Counted from the first letter of the stretch, positions 52,112 to 60,901 are shown. The stretch: 64,000 bases of DNA from Nocardiopsis sp. FIRDI 009 (GCF_003386285.1 NZ_QPNC01000011.1:140465-204464), one strand, 5' to 3'. Made by a program: numbers and translations. Notes: generated by a model from the sequence alone, not told the origin.

Positions 52112-53518
52112 TCAGGCCGCGATCCCGGGCGTGTCATCCCCCGATCCGGTGTCCGGATCGTGTCCGTCGAACGCGGCCTCCAGACGGGCGTTCCAGAGCC
52201 AGTCGCGGCCTTCGAGACATCCGGCGTAGACCTTCATCAGGACGGCCGGGCTGTGTCCCGCGCGCTCCGCCAGGACGGGAACCGGAACCCCGGCGTTCAG
52301 CCCAAGGGAGATCCCCGCGGCTCGCAGGTCGTAGACCCGCTCAGCGAGCCCTGACTTGACCTGCTTCGAGGTGAGGACCTTCCGGCGGATCCCCTGCCAC
52401 ACACGACCGTAGGTGCTCTCGCTCAGCGGACCTCCGCGCTTGCCCCGGAACAGGTGGTCCTGCCCGGCCTCCACGAACTGGTCGAGGTGGCGACGGAGCA
52501 GCGCCACCAGTCGCGGAGGGATCGGGACGTTCCGAGTCTCTGTCTCGGCCCGGTGCTTGAGCTGCCGGTCGTCGTGGGGTTCTCCGGAGTCCGTCCACCC
52601 GCTGCCCGCTCGGGGCTTGGAGTCCTCGAAACAGAGCATCCCCCAGCCGGTCGAGGGCAACGACACGCAGGCGTCGCGGTCGAGGGCGACGATTTCCCCG
52701 GGGCGCATCATGGCGTAGTACGCACAGCCGTAGAACGCCACCAGGTCGGGTCGTTCATCCTCCACGGCGGCCAGGAGGCGGTCCATCAGATCGGGTCCTG
52801 GAAGGCGGCGCCGGTCGACCTGGTCGGTGGTCTTCGGCGCTTCCCAGGAGACCTTGCCCAAAGGGCTGGCGGGGAAGATGTCCCTCTCCACGGCGTAGTT
52901 GAGGACCCCGGAGAACGCGGCGCGCTTGCGGGCGACGGTCTTCGCCGCGGCGGGCTTGCCGTCGAGCCTCAGCGCGAGGGTGTCGAGCGCCCGCCTGATC
53001 AGCTCCGACCGCCGCGAGGAATCCAACTCGGTGACCTTGAGCGAGTTGGCCTGGATCCACGCAATCGCCTTCTCGTGCTCCGCTGGCGGCGGCCCCTCCT
53101 TGCGACGCTCCGCGTGGAACGCCCACTGGTAGAGGGCCTCCCGCAGCACCTTGGCGTCGGGCATTCCTCGGGTGGACTTGACCAGCGCCGGGGTGATGAC
53201 CGCGAGCGCCTCCGCCATCCCCGCGCGGGACTTGGCGGCGGCCTTCGGCCATTTCAGGTCCACGAAGTCGCAGGCCAGCTGGTAGAAGCTCACGGCCTGG
53301 AGCTCGCGGGCGATGGACTCCGGTTGCCCGGTCTCCGTGCAGAAGGACTCCCCGTCCTTGGCCAGCTGCTTGAGCTTGGTCCGCTCGTTGTCCGCGAGGG
53401 CCTCAGTGATGAACCACTTCGAGAACTGCCTACCGGCCACCGCCCAGCGGACACCGTGGCCGCGCTTCCGCTTCCGCTTGGCCAACCGGTAGAACACGAC
53501 ATCGTTGGAGTACGGCAT
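52112..53518 (-). CDS. int: Tyrosine-type site-specific integrase
   Basis: A 468-residue phage-type recombinase of the AICE/pSAM2 group. A SAM-like N-terminal domain (~residues 50-230) precedes the catalytic domain. Visible residues are Arg in YYAMMRPGEIVALD, a Lys in the beta-hairpin region, Arg in RVYDLRAAGISLGL, His in AERAGHSPAVL and Tyr in LMKVYAG. In box II the usual HxxR reads YDLR, so the His is replaced by Tyr, as in some AICE integrases. The ATG overlaps the xis stop (ATGA), so both are translated together. The C-terminus has an acidic tail. Confidence 0.95.
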   Translation of the reverse strand: MPYSNDVVFYRLAKRKRKRGHGVRWAVAGRQFSKWFITEALADNERTKLKQLAKDGESFCTETGQPESIARELQAVSFYQLACDFVDLKWPKAAAKSRAGMAEALAVITPALVKSTRGMPDAKVLREALYQWAFHAERRKEGPPPAEHEKAIAWIQANSLKVTELDSSRRSELIRRALDTLALRLDGKPAAAKTVARKRAAFSGVLNYAVERDIFPASPLGKVSWEAPKTTDQVDRRRLPGPDLMDRLLAAVEDERPDLVAFYGCAYYAMMRPGEIVALDRDACVSLPSTGWGMLCFEDSKPRAGSGWTDSGEPHDDRQLKHRAETETRNVPIPPRLVALLRRHLDQFVEAGQDHLFRGKRGGPLSESTYGRVWQGIRRKVLTSKQVKSGLAERVYDLRAAGISLGLNAGVPVPVLAERAGHSPAVLMKVYAGCLEGRDWLWNARLEAAFDGHDPDTGSGDDTPGIAA

Positions 53519-53733
53519 CAGGCGACCTCCCCCATGCGTTCGGCCAGCCAGTTGTCGAGGTCGCTCCGGCGGACACGCAGCTGACCGTTGGGCAGCTTGG
53601 CGTACCGGGGTGCGAGCCCCTTCTTGCGCCAGTCGTCGAAGGTGCTCCGAGGAACCTTCAGCTCCGCCAGCACCTCGGGGAGCGTCAGCAGGGGGTCAGG
53701 GGTCCGGGGACGCGGGATCGCGTTCTTCGGCAT
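53518..53733 (-). CDS. xis: Excisionase (MerR-like winged-helix, Xis)
   Basis: A 71-residue DNA-binding protein with a single helix-turn-helix of the excisionase type: LTLPEVLAELKVPRSTFDDW, then RYAKLPNGQLRVRRSDLDNW. It directs excision with Int. ATG 53733 (MPKNAIPRPRTP) is chosen because AAGGAG lies ~10 nt upstream. An in-frame GTG further up would add MHSRQATAGT-type residues that fall inside a conserved stem-loop. The stop overlaps the int start. Confidence 0.9.
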   Translation of the reverse strand: MPKNAIPRPRTPDPLLTLPEVLAELKVPRSTFDDWRKKGLAPRYAKLPNGQLRVRRSDLDNWLAERMGEVA

Positions 53734-53758
53734 GGGTGTGCTTCTCCTTCTGGGTACT

Positions 53759-53799
53759 GCGGTCCCGGCGGTTGCTTGGCGGCTATGCACCGGGGCCGC
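53759..53799 (-). repeat. Stem-loop A of a repeated family (upstream of xis)
   Basis: Arms 53759-53768 and 53790-53799 pair over 10 bp with one G-U. The loop contains TTGGCGGCTATG (plus strand), shared with five other sites. On the minus strand it ends 25 nt before the xis start. The TAG stop of the preceding gene lies inside the loop. Confidence 0.75.
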
Positions 53800-55288
53800 T
53801 GATCTGCGGGTGAACCTGGTAGGCGGGCGAGGGCGGGCGACCTCCCTTCGGGTTGCGCGGGGGCGGGGGCTCCATCGCGATCCAGCCGTAGCCCTCCAGC
53901 AGTTCCAGGGCGGGGTGGACGTCGGCGACCTTGGGGAAGGTGCCGCGCGGCAGGCCGGAGAACGCCTCGCGGACGGTGAACCGGGTGGGCTTCTTGCGGT
54001 GGAGCCAGTCCAGGACCAGGCGGGCGCGCTCGGTCTCGGGGTCGGCGCCCATGTGGTCGAAGGCGGCTTCGGCGTGGCGGGTGAAGTACTCCCCGATCCG
54101 GATCGCGGCGGACATGGTCTCGCCCCCGATGGGGAGCCGGTAACCGTCGACCGGGTTGTCCGCCAGATGTAGCAGAGCGGCGATGCGCACGATCGCGCCG
54201 ACGGACTTGCCAGCCCAGTCCGACATGTGCCCCAGGTCCCCGGTGCGCGGGTGCAGGCGCGGTTCCAACTTCCGGGCGTAGTCCAGGCGGGCCTGGTCGG
54301 CCTGCGGTGAGAGTTGGAGGCGAATGGGGTCGGTCCAGTCGAACAAGTGCACCACCATCCGCATCAGCCGCTCCTCATAAGTCGCGGCCACATCGGCGGG
54401 AACCGGAGTGGGGTCGACGTTGCGGGTGCCGATGTTGGACTCGGGCAGCGCGTACAGGAACCGCCCCAACAGTCCCTTGCCACGGAAACCGGGGCCGGTC
54501 GCGATCTCCCGGATCACGTCCGGTTGCACCGCCAGACCCAGGGTCAGAACGGCCGTCTCCACATGCTCGGTGCGGTCTCGCCGGTCGACACGCAGCATGT
54601 CCCCGGCGTGGCCTTTGAGGAACAGATCGAAGTTCGGAGCGCCGGAGTAGCGGCCCGCGAGGATCTGGAAGATCCCGCCCTCCGCAGACAGCACGGCGAG
54701 CCTGCCGCCCTGGTCGCACAGAATGGACGCGGCCCGCTCGGGGGTGACGTCGTCGGCCACCAGCTGCGGGATGACCGGGATATCGATGTCATCGATCGCG
54801 GCAGCGGCGTCCGAGGCGTCCGCGAGCGCGTCCGGGGCTCCCTTGGACGAGACGGCCTTGGCCTTGGCCTTCTCAGCGACCCCGGCGGCCACCTCCCGCG
54901 CCAACTCCGCTTCCACGATCTGCGGTTTGACCCTCTCGGTCAGCTCCGCTTCGACCTTGAGGATGGGTGAGGTGATCGCGCGGAACACCGCTGACTTCCG
55001 TGAGGCGGGCGGCAACGCGACCACGGTGAACAGGTTGACCGGTTCGGTGTAGGTGCCTCGGACTTGGACGATGGCGCGTCCCCCGGCGGCGGTGGACAGC
55101 GCGGCCAGGGCGACGCATCCGGCGGCGTCCACCGGGGTCTGGGTCTCTTCCGCGACCGCTTTGACGAAGGCGGCTACCCAGTCGGGCAGGCAGTCGGCGG
55201 GGAAGGCGGGAAGGGTGCTGTGGGCACCGAGCGGAGTGGGGGCGTCCCACCCCTGCCCGGCGTCCGGTTGGCCGTTGTTGGGGTTCAC
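53783..55288 (-). CDS. DUF3987-type (YfjI-like) protein
   Basis: A 501-residue protein of the DUF3987 group that is common next to primase-polymerases in AICEs, where it may act as a helicase-like replication partner. VVALPPASRKSAVFRAITSP is the expected Walker A-like region (Pro-Pro-Ala-Ser-Arg-Lys-Ser) near residue 92, and GGRLAVLSAEGGIFQILAGR is a Walker B-like segment near 195. LGLAVQPDVIREIATGPGFR and GKGLLGRFLYALPESN follow. A winged-helix-like C-terminal part ends the protein. Its start overlaps the stop of the primase-polymerase gene. Its stop codon lies inside stem-loop A. Confidence 0.8.
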   Translation of the reverse strand: MNPNNGQPDAGQGWDAPTPLGAHSTLPAFPADCLPDWVAAFVKAVAEETQTPVDAAGCVALAALSTAAGGRAIVQVRGTYTEPVNLFTVVALPPASRKSAVFRAITSPILKVEAELTERVKPQIVEAELAREVAAGVAEKAKAKAVSSKGAPDALADASDAAAAIDDIDIPVIPQLVADDVTPERAASILCDQGGRLAVLSAEGGIFQILAGRYSGAPNFDLFLKGHAGDMLRVDRRDRTEHVETAVLTLGLAVQPDVIREIATGPGFRGKGLLGRFLYALPESNIGTRNVDPTPVPADVAATYEERLMRMVVHLFDWTDPIRLQLSPQADQARLDYARKLEPRLHPRTGDLGHMSDWAGKSVGAIVRIAALLHLADNPVDGYRLPIGGETMSAAIRIGEYFTRHAEAAFDHMGADPETERARLVLDWLHRKKPTRFTVREAFSGLPRGTFPKVADVHPALELLEGYGWIAMEPPPPRNPKGGRPPSPAYQVHPQISGPGA

Positions 55289-56223
55289 GCGGCGGCTCCC
55301 CGCGGGCGTGCGATCCCGGCCTGGAGGCCGCTATGCACGGTGGCGTCGACCTCGTTCGGGTCGAGACCGGTCTGGAGACCAGCCGTTGTCAGGACATCCT
55401 CTGCCAGGTGCTTGGGGAGCATCCCCGCACCGACCAGGGTCCCGATGGCGAACGCGGCTTTGTTGAGCGTGTGGTTGCGCTGTCCCTCCCGGGCGGACAG
55501 CACACGGTTCTCCTCACCTCGCAGGGCCTTGGTGACGTAGGTAGCGGCGCTGGGGTGCGAGGCGAGCATGGAGTGCACCTGTCCAGAGGTGGCCGGGCGA
55601 CGTCGGGCGGGTTCCAGCAGCGTTGCCAGCCATCCGGGGAGCGGTGCCACGTCGGCGGGGTTGGTCACGGTGTAGGGGCCGCGCCCATCCGGGTCGGCCA
55701 CGTAGGAACCGGGACCGACGACGTACCCGCCCGTGGCGCGGGTGTCGATCAGCCACCCCAACCGGCCGGAAGTGTTGCGGTAGGCCACGTTCTCCGGCGT
55801 CGCGTAGTACAGGTGGGTCCCGCCCCGGCGAGTGGTGACGGTGAACGTGTCCAGGAACGCGGTGTCGCCGTCGGCGTACTGTTCCGCGAGGGCGGTGAGC
55901 ACGTCGGCCCCGTTGGTAATGCCGGGGCGCGTCCACTCCGGGGGTGGGGTCTCGCCATTCTTGGGCGTGTCCAGGTCGACCACGACCAGCCCTGAGGGGC
56001 CGCACGCGACAGCGAGGTTGTGGGCGGGGTGGACTCCCCAGTAGGCACGGATGGCGTTCTCGTCGCGGGTAGCGTGCCGCTCCCAGTCGGTGAAGGTGCG
56101 CACGGGCCGCTTGGCGCGGGTGCGCAGCGGGAACACGTGCCAGCCGCGACGGGCGGCCGCGACGGCGTGCGGCAGGACGCTGTGCGGGACGGAGGGCGTG
56201 ACGCCCGGGCGGGGGTGCTGCAT
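55285..56223 (-). CDS. Bifunctional DNA primase/polymerase (prim-pol, AICE replication)
   Basis: A 312-residue protein with an N-terminal prim-pol domain. AARRGWHVFPLRTRAKRPVR is the usual opening, VVVDLDTPKNGETPP holds the catalytic Asp pair (DLD), and RRGGTHLYY carries the conserved Gly-x-His motif. A smaller C-terminal domain starts near residue 210. Such proteins start replication of several AICEs. ATG 56223 is used; the ribosome site is weak. The stop overlaps the next gene by 4 bp. Stem-loop B lies 57 bp upstream. Confidence 0.88.
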   Translation of the reverse strand: MQHPRPGVTPSVPHSVLPHAVAAARRGWHVFPLRTRAKRPVRTFTDWERHATRDENAIRAYWGVHPAHNLAVACGPSGLVVVDLDTPKNGETPPPEWTRPGITNGADVLTALAEQYADGDTAFLDTFTVTTRRGGTHLYYATPENVAYRNTSGRLGWLIDTRATGGYVVGPGSYVADPDGRGPYTVTNPADVAPLPGWLATLLEPARRRPATSGQVHSMLASHPSAATYVTKALRGEENRVLSAREGQRNHTLNKAAFAIGTLVGAGMLPKHLAEDVLTTAGLQTGLDPNEVDATVHSGLQAGIARPRGAAA

Positions 56224-56279
56224 GATGGGTGGTGCCTCTCGATCCGTGGTCGGGTCGGGTGGTGTTCCTTCTGGGAGCT

Positions 56280-56320
56280 GCGGTCCCGGTGGTTGCTTGG
56301 CGGCTATGCACCGGGACCGC
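56280..56320 (-). repeat. Stem-loop B of the repeated family (upstream of the prim-pol gene)
   Basis: A perfect 12-bp stem (56280-56291 with 56309-56320) has a 17-nt loop containing TTGGCGGCTATG. On the plus strand it is followed by TTTTT, so it could also stop antisense transcription. It lies between the tra stop and the prim-pol start. Confidence 0.75.
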
Positions 56321-56428
56321 TTTTTCGTGTGTTGGCGGGTTCTCCTGGAGTGGCTGCTATCCGCTACACCCCTGGTCAGACAGGGGTTTGGTCGCTAGCG
56401 GGGGTGCTACGTGTAGCAGGGCGGTCTG

Positions 56429-58669
56429 CTACCGGTTCGCGGCTTTCTCGATGGCTTCGCGGTCCAGGCCGCGCTTGTTCTTGCCCTCCCGGTTGAGCTG
56501 CCGGGTAGCGACCTTGAACGGCTTGAGCGCGTTAGCGAGCTGGGTGGCGCGGGCCTTCTCGTCAGCGATGTCCAACCACGCCGCGTACAGGTCGGGCCGG
56601 TAGTCGGCCAGGGCGTCGATCAGGCGGACCGACCACACCGCGTCCACGTCCCCGGGCCACACGGCCAGGAGGTGATCGAGGATCGTGGTGGTGTCCTCAC
56701 TCTCGGGGGTCTCCCCGATGGCGTGGCCGGACAGGGCACCGGCGGCGATGCGGATGGCGCGGGCGCGCTCGCTGATCTTCTCCGCGGCGGGGCCGTCGAT
56801 GTAGGCGGAGCGGGCGATGACCGCATCGTCGTGGACACCGACCAGGTAGCCGATGCCCTTGTCCTTGGCGGTGAAGGTGGTGGCGCGCACCCCGTTCTTG
56901 TAGGAGCTGGTGCCCAGGACCATGTCGTTCTCGGTCTGGCCCATGACCCGCAGGCAGAACCGGATGCCGATGCTGCTGGCGACCCCGGTCGGGAGGGACT
57001 TGGCGTCGGGGCGCTGGGTGGCCAGCAGCAGCATGATGCCCAGGGCGGGGCCGCGCTTGATGATGGCCTCGCAGAGCTTGGCGGCCTCCTGCTTGTAGTC
57101 CTCGTGGGTGAACAGCTCCTGGCACTCGTCGATGGCCAGCACGAGCGGATGCAACTTCAACGCGGCATCGGCGGCCAGCTCGGGGGTGACCTTGTTCTCC
57201 GGGCACCGGGCCGGGTCGGCCTTGGCGATGCGGTTGATGGTCTCGGCGCGGTGGACCAGGTCCTTGTTGGCGATGCGCCGCAGGGTGTTCATGCAGGCGG
57301 CGAGGGTGTCGTCGTCGGCGCCGGAGCCGTAGGTGTGGGCGACCTTCTCCACGGACTGGCAGTCGCCGGTGCCCTTGAGCTCGAACACGTTGAGTTCGGC
57401 GGTGGGGTCCAGGGCGGCTCCCAGCAGCAGGACCCGCAAGGCGAAGGTCTTGCCCATGCGGGGCTTGGCGCCGATGAGCACAGACTCGAACATCAGGGTG
57501 ATGTCGATGGGGCGGGCGCGCTGGTCGGCCCCGAACGGCAGGGGCTTGAACAGGTCCGCGCTACCCTTCTCGGCCAGCTTCCAGGCCAGCGGGCGGGCCT
57601 GGTTCATGGCCTGGTCACCGACCCACAGGACCAGGCGACCGGGGTGCTCCTCGTTGACGGGCTCAGGCCACACACACCCCAGGGGGCGGCGCAGCCCGGA
57701 GGCGAGCTTGTCGCGCTTGTCCAGGACGTCGGTGACCACGACGCCGCGAGGGAGGTTGACCTCAGCACGCCAGCCGGGGCCGTCGCGGGTGATGGGGGCG
57801 GTGAAGCCGATCTCCTCATCTCCCTTGGCGGCCAGGGCGCGGTTGATCTCGCTGATGCCCACTGCCCCCAGGGCCTTGAGCACGGTGTCCGAGGTCAGCT
57901 TCTCCACGCGGGTGGGCAGGACCGCCCGGTCGATGAGAGGGCGGTCCGGGCGGCGTCCGAGGAGCCCCAGCAGGGACAGGGCGGCCCACACACCGCCCCA
58001 CACCGTCCAGGCCGGGGCGGCGGGCACGACGACGGCGGCGGTGATCAGGGTGGCGGCGGCCACGGCGGCGGAGGTGGCGACGCGGGTGCGAACCCGGGAG
58101 GTGTGCTGGCGGGAGAGCATCATGTACTCGCCGGTGCGGGCACTGGTGGCGGCGTTGCGACGCAGCTCGGTGGCCTCGGTGTCGAACGCCCACCGCCCCC
58201 ACACACCCAGCAGCCGGGCGGCACCGCGGGGGGAGCGGCCTATGAGCCGGAGCATGTAGATCGGGGTGCGGGTGGCTTGGTAGGCGGCCACATGGGCGTA
58301 GTAGGAGGTCACCCAGCGGGCGACCTGTTCGGCCTCGGTGCGGTCGCGCATCCAGGCCGGGACGATCGGTTGGGCGGTGCGGGTGCCTTCCTGGATGCGG
58401 GCCAGCCATGCGGACTGGTCGGCCCATTTGTCAACCTGGGAGTCCACCCGGGCGGCGGTGCCGTCGTCGGTGTCGAGGAACTCCACGTCGGCGGGGTCGA
58501 CGACCTCGATCTCGGGCGCGGCCGGGGCTGCCTCGGGGCCCGGGGCGGCGGGGGCGGAGCCGATCGTGGGGCGGGGGCCGGTCCGGTGGGGGAAGGGCAG
58601 CACCTGGCCGTCAACGTCCTCCTCACGAGGAAGGTCCCAGGGTGCGGGGTGGGGTCCGGGGCGGGTCAT
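56429..58669 (-). CDS. tra: FtsK/SpoIIIE-type DNA translocase (conjugative transfer protein, TraB-like)
   Basis: A 746-residue membrane-anchored ATPase that probably moves double-stranded element DNA between cells, as TraB/TraSA do in actinomycetes. Two hydrophobic segments near residue 210-245 (SAAVAAATLITAAVVVPAAP and WGGVWAALSLLGLLG) anchor it. Walker A is LIGAKPRMGKTFALRVLL near residue 395, Walker B is LVLAIDECQELFTHEDY, and the sensor/arm region is LLLATQRPDAKSLPTG. The C-terminus (EGKNKRGLDREAIEKAANR) is a small basic domain suited to DNA recognition. ATG 58669 has GAGGAG-type sequence upstream. Confidence 0.93.
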   Translation of the reverse strand: MTRPGPHPAPWDLPREEDVDGQVLPFPHRTGPRPTIGSAPAAPGPEAAPAAPEIEVVDPADVEFLDTDDGTAARVDSQVDKWADQSAWLARIQEGTRTAQPIVPAWMRDRTEAEQVARWVTSYYAHVAAYQATRTPIYMLRLIGRSPRGAARLLGVWGRWAFDTEATELRRNAATSARTGEYMMLSRQHTSRVRTRVATSAAVAAATLITAAVVVPAAPAWTVWGGVWAALSLLGLLGRRPDRPLIDRAVLPTRVEKLTSDTVLKALGAVGISEINRALAAKGDEEIGFTAPITRDGPGWRAEVNLPRGVVVTDVLDKRDKLASGLRRPLGCVWPEPVNEEHPGRLVLWVGDQAMNQARPLAWKLAEKGSADLFKPLPFGADQRARPIDITLMFESVLIGAKPRMGKTFALRVLLLGAALDPTAELNVFELKGTGDCQSVEKVAHTYGSGADDDTLAACMNTLRRIANKDLVHRAETINRIAKADPARCPENKVTPELAADAALKLHPLVLAIDECQELFTHEDYKQEAAKLCEAIIKRGPALGIMLLLATQRPDAKSLPTGVASSIGIRFCLRVMGQTENDMVLGTSSYKNGVRATTFTAKDKGIGYLVGVHDDAVIARSAYIDGPAAEKISERARAIRIAAGALSGHAIGETPESEDTTTILDHLLAVWPGDVDAVWSVRLIDALADYRPDLYAAWLDIADEKARATQLANALKPFKVATRQLNREGKNKRGLDREAIEKAANR

Positions 58670-58697
58670 GCTGGAAACTCCTCACAGTTGGTGGGGT

Positions 58698-58739
58698 GGG
58701 GCGGCGGCCGGTGTCTTGGCGGATGTGGGTCGCCGCCCC
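58698..58739 (-). repeat. Stem-loop F of the repeated family (upstream of tra)
   Basis: A 9-bp stem (58698-58706 with 58731-58739) encloses a 24-nt loop with TTGGCGGATGTG, a diverged form of the shared loop. It ends 28 nt before the tra start on the minus strand. Confidence 0.55.
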
Positions 58740-58752
58740 GTTCGGGTGCGGG

Positions 58753-58929
58753 CTACTGGTGTTCGGCGGTGTGGTTCTCGCGCAGGTCCTGCACGAAGTC
58801 CGGCTCTTCGACGTAGAGGTCGGAGAAGTAGCCGCACTCACACCGGGCCTGGTAGGCGTAGGTGCCGTCCGCGAGGGCGTAGGGCTGGACGTAGGACTCG
58901 TAGGTCTTGGGACCAAACAGACCGAACAT
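58753..58929 (-). CDS. Very small protein with CxC/HxxxxH pattern (58 aa)
   Basis: Reading the minus strand from ATG 58929 gives MFGLFGPKTYESYVQPYALA and continues to a stop at 58753, 58 codons in all. Its middle and end hold RCECGYFSDLYVEEP and ENHTAEHQ, so two Cys and two His could bind zinc in a ribbon-like fold. The ATG overlaps the stop of the DUF2637 gene (ATGA), which supports translation. It sits between that gene and tra. Function is unknown; small C2H2-like proteins occur in AICE transfer regions. Confidence 0.75.
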   Translation of the reverse strand: MFGLFGPKTYESYVQPYALADGTYAYQARCECGYFSDLYVEEPDFVQDLRENHTAEHQ

Positions 58930-60203
58930 CACGCGGCCTCCTGGTCGTTGTCGGTGACCGCATCGACCACGCTCAGCCGACCGGGTACGGTGACGGTCTC
59001 GGTGCGCTCCTCGCGGGCGGCGAGAACACGCTTGGCGCGGTCGTAACCACAGCCGAGAGCGGTCATCGCGCGGCGCACGGAAACACCCTCGGGAACCTCT
59101 CCGGCCTCGATCAGGGCGTCCAACTTCGAGATCAGGTCGGCGTCGGACAGCTCCCGGGTGGACGGCTTCGCGGCGCTGGGAGTGGCGGTCTTGGGAAGCT
59201 TGCGACCCTTGTCGACACGCCTCTTCGGGGGCGTTTCCGAACCTTGGTGTCCTTGCTGGTCAGGGGTCGAACGGCGACCGGTGTCGGAAGCCGGTTCGGA
59301 AACGGTCTGGGGCGGGGTCGGGGTGTTCTTCCCAGGGGTAGGGCGAGAGCACCGCACGACGGCCAGCCGGGTCGACCCGGTGGGGATCACGAGAGCGTTC
59401 TCGGCAAGCCGGGAACGGTCCATCACGGCCGTGGCCGGGGTGTTCTCGTTCTTGTTCTCGGGGGTGTTGTCGTCGCGGTCGGCGGTGAGTTCAGCGAGGG
59501 TCTTGACACCGTCCCCTTCGGTGGGGCGCGCGTGGGTGATCCCCTTCTCGATGACACCGACCAGGTGCGCGGTCATCGCGGCCCCGATCGGCCCCAGCGA
59601 GTGGGCGAACAGCCCGCCCACGGCCGTGCCGGTCCACTCCGCGGGCCAGTGTCCGACGGTGTTGAGCAGAATGCTGACCGCCAAGCAGCCCCACATGATC
59701 TTGTCGGCTTCCTCGGGAAGCGACCCACCCGACGATTCGAGCCGTGCGCGGCACAGGATCACCCAGCCGACGATGCCGATCAGGGCCGGTTCCAGCAGCC
59801 AGAGCATCCACCACATGGCGGTGAACGGCTCAGCGCCGGTCATGGCGGCGGCTCCGGCGTGCACCCCGGCCGTGGACCATCCGGCGAACGCGGCCAGCAC
59901 CGGCATCAACGCGGCCAGGGTCAGGGTGCGGGTGCGCTGCACCCGCAGGGCGCGGGCCTCGGCGGACTGAGCGATGTCAGCGGCCAGCTTGGCACGTTCC
60001 AGGTCGGCGCGGTGTTTGTCGCGGGTCAGGTCCTGGCGGATGGCGCGGGCGGTCATCGCACGGCGGGCCTTGTCGCGGAACCGCTCGACGCGGTCGTCCT
60101 TGCGAGCGGCGACCCGCTTCCGGCGGGCGGTGAGTTCCTCGCGGATCTGCTCGGGGGTGCGTTCGGGCTCGGTGGCGGGTGTGGTGTCGGGCTGGGAAGT
60201 CAT
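58929..60203 (-). CDS. DUF2637-type membrane protein of the AICE (424 aa)
   Basis: An AICE core protein. A charged N-terminal coil (TPEQIREELTARRKRVAARK, RDKARRAMTARAIRQDLTRD) leads into four membrane helices (~110-240: TLAALMPVLAAFAGWSTAGV, WWMLWLLEPALIGIVGWVIL, and two more). A long disordered, Pro/Thr-rich linker and a C-terminal helical part (GCGYDRAKRVLAAREERTET) resembling a winged helix follow. Such proteins are often called mobile-element transfer or DUF2637 proteins and probably work with the Tra ATPase at the membrane. ATG 60203 overlaps the stop of the preceding gene. Confidence 0.82.
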   Translation of the reverse strand: MTSQPDTTPATEPERTPEQIREELTARRKRVAARKDDRVERFRDKARRAMTARAIRQDLTRDKHRADLERAKLAADIAQSAEARALRVQRTRTLTLAALMPVLAAFAGWSTAGVHAGAAAMTGAEPFTAMWWMLWLLEPALIGIVGWVILCRARLESSGGSLPEEADKIMWGCLAVSILLNTVGHWPAEWTGTAVGGLFAHSLGPIGAAMTAHLVGVIEKGITHARPTEGDGVKTLAELTADRDDNTPENKNENTPATAVMDRSRLAENALVIPTGSTRLAVVRCSRPTPGKNTPTPPQTVSEPASDTGRRSTPDQQGHQGSETPPKRRVDKGRKLPKTATPSAAKPSTRELSDADLISKLDALIEAGEVPEGVSVRRAMTALGCGYDRAKRVLAAREERTETVTVPGRLSVVDAVTDNDQEAA

Positions 60204-60403
60204 CAGCGGGTGCCTCCTTCCGGGCGCTGGGTGGGGATCGGTGGCAGGGGGCGGGCCACCAGGGCAGCGGTGTGGTCCAGGGCCAGGGCCGCCCCGGCCA
60301 GCGGCAGGGCCGCCAGCCGGAGCACGACCACGACCAGGGCCAGCAGCAGCACCACGGCGAGGGTGAGGACACCGGCGGCCTGGATCATGTGCGTGGTGGT
60401 CAC
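60203..60403 (-). CDS. Small membrane protein (66 aa)
   Basis: A 66-residue protein with one long hydrophobic run (AAGVLTLAVVLLLALVVVVL) and a Pro-rich cytoplasmic tail (RPLPPIPTQRPEGG). It starts with GTG overlapping the stop of the 124-aa gene (GTGA) and its stop overlaps the DUF2637 start. This tight coupling makes it a real gene. No family is recognised; it may be a membrane partner in the transfer apparatus. Confidence 0.72.
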   Translation of the reverse strand: MTTTHMIQAAGVLTLAVVLLLALVVVVLRLAALPLAGAALALDHTAALVARPLPPIPTQRPEGGTR

Positions 60404-60774
60404 CGGCCCGCCTCCCCGCGCTGAGCAAGGACGGTGGCCTGACCCGCGACGGTGATGCCGGTGCCCTGCCAGTCGCGGTGGTAGAGCGTGGCGATACCAG
60501 TGCGGGGCGAAGGGGCCTCGACGGGCTCACCCAGGACACGGGACAGGTCGGCCAGCCAGGCGGCCCGCTCAGCGGGGGCGGTACCGGTGTCACGGATGAT
60601 CAGGTCGATCAAGGGGCTGGCGGTGTCACCGCCGATGTAGCTGAGGTAGACGGTCACCCCGGTGTGGGCGGACCACCGCTCATCCATCTGGCCGATGATC
60701 ACCGACGCGATCACGGCCAGTTCGGGCGTGGACAGCGGGCGCGTGGCCTGAACGGTCTGGGGCTTTGCAATCAT
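60400..60774 (-). CDS. Hypothetical AICE protein (124 aa)
   Basis: A soluble 124-residue protein: TPELAVIASVIIGQMDERWS, GVTVYLSYIGGDTASPLIDL and GIATLYHRDWQGTGITVAGQ are its clearest parts, suggesting an alpha/beta fold. No family is recognised. AAGGAAGGAAGCAC before the ATG provides the ribosome site. It follows stem-loops C and D and begins a coupled run 60774-58753 (124 aa, 66 aa, DUF2637, 58 aa). Confidence 0.72.
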   Translation of the reverse strand: MIAKPQTVQATRPLSTPELAVIASVIIGQMDERWSAHTGVTVYLSYIGGDTASPLIDLIIRDTGTAPAERAAWLADLSRVLGEPVEAPSPRTGIATLYHRDWQGTGITVAGQATVLAQRGEAGR

Positions 60775-60800
60775 GGGAAGTGCTTCCTTCCTTGGGAGCG

Positions 60801-60840
60801 GCGGCCCCGGCGGGCTTTGGCGGCTTAGCGCCGGGGCCGC
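60801..60840 (-). repeat. Stem-loop C of the repeated family
   Basis: A perfect 12-bp stem (60801-60812 with 60829-60840) with loop containing TTTGGCGGCTTAG, 27 nt before the 124-aa gene. Confidence 0.75.
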
Positions 60841-60854
60841 GTCATGTGCGGTGT

Positions 60855-60885
60855 GGCTCCTGCTGGCGGCTATGAAGCAGGAGCC
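60855..60885 (-). repeat. Stem-loop D of the repeated family
   Basis: A perfect 10-bp stem (60855-60864 with 60876-60885) with an 11-nt loop GGCGGCTATGA. It lies just after the 44-aa gene's stop and is the second member in the same gap as C. Confidence 0.75.
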
Positions 60886-60901
60886 GCGTCACAGACGTGG
60901 T

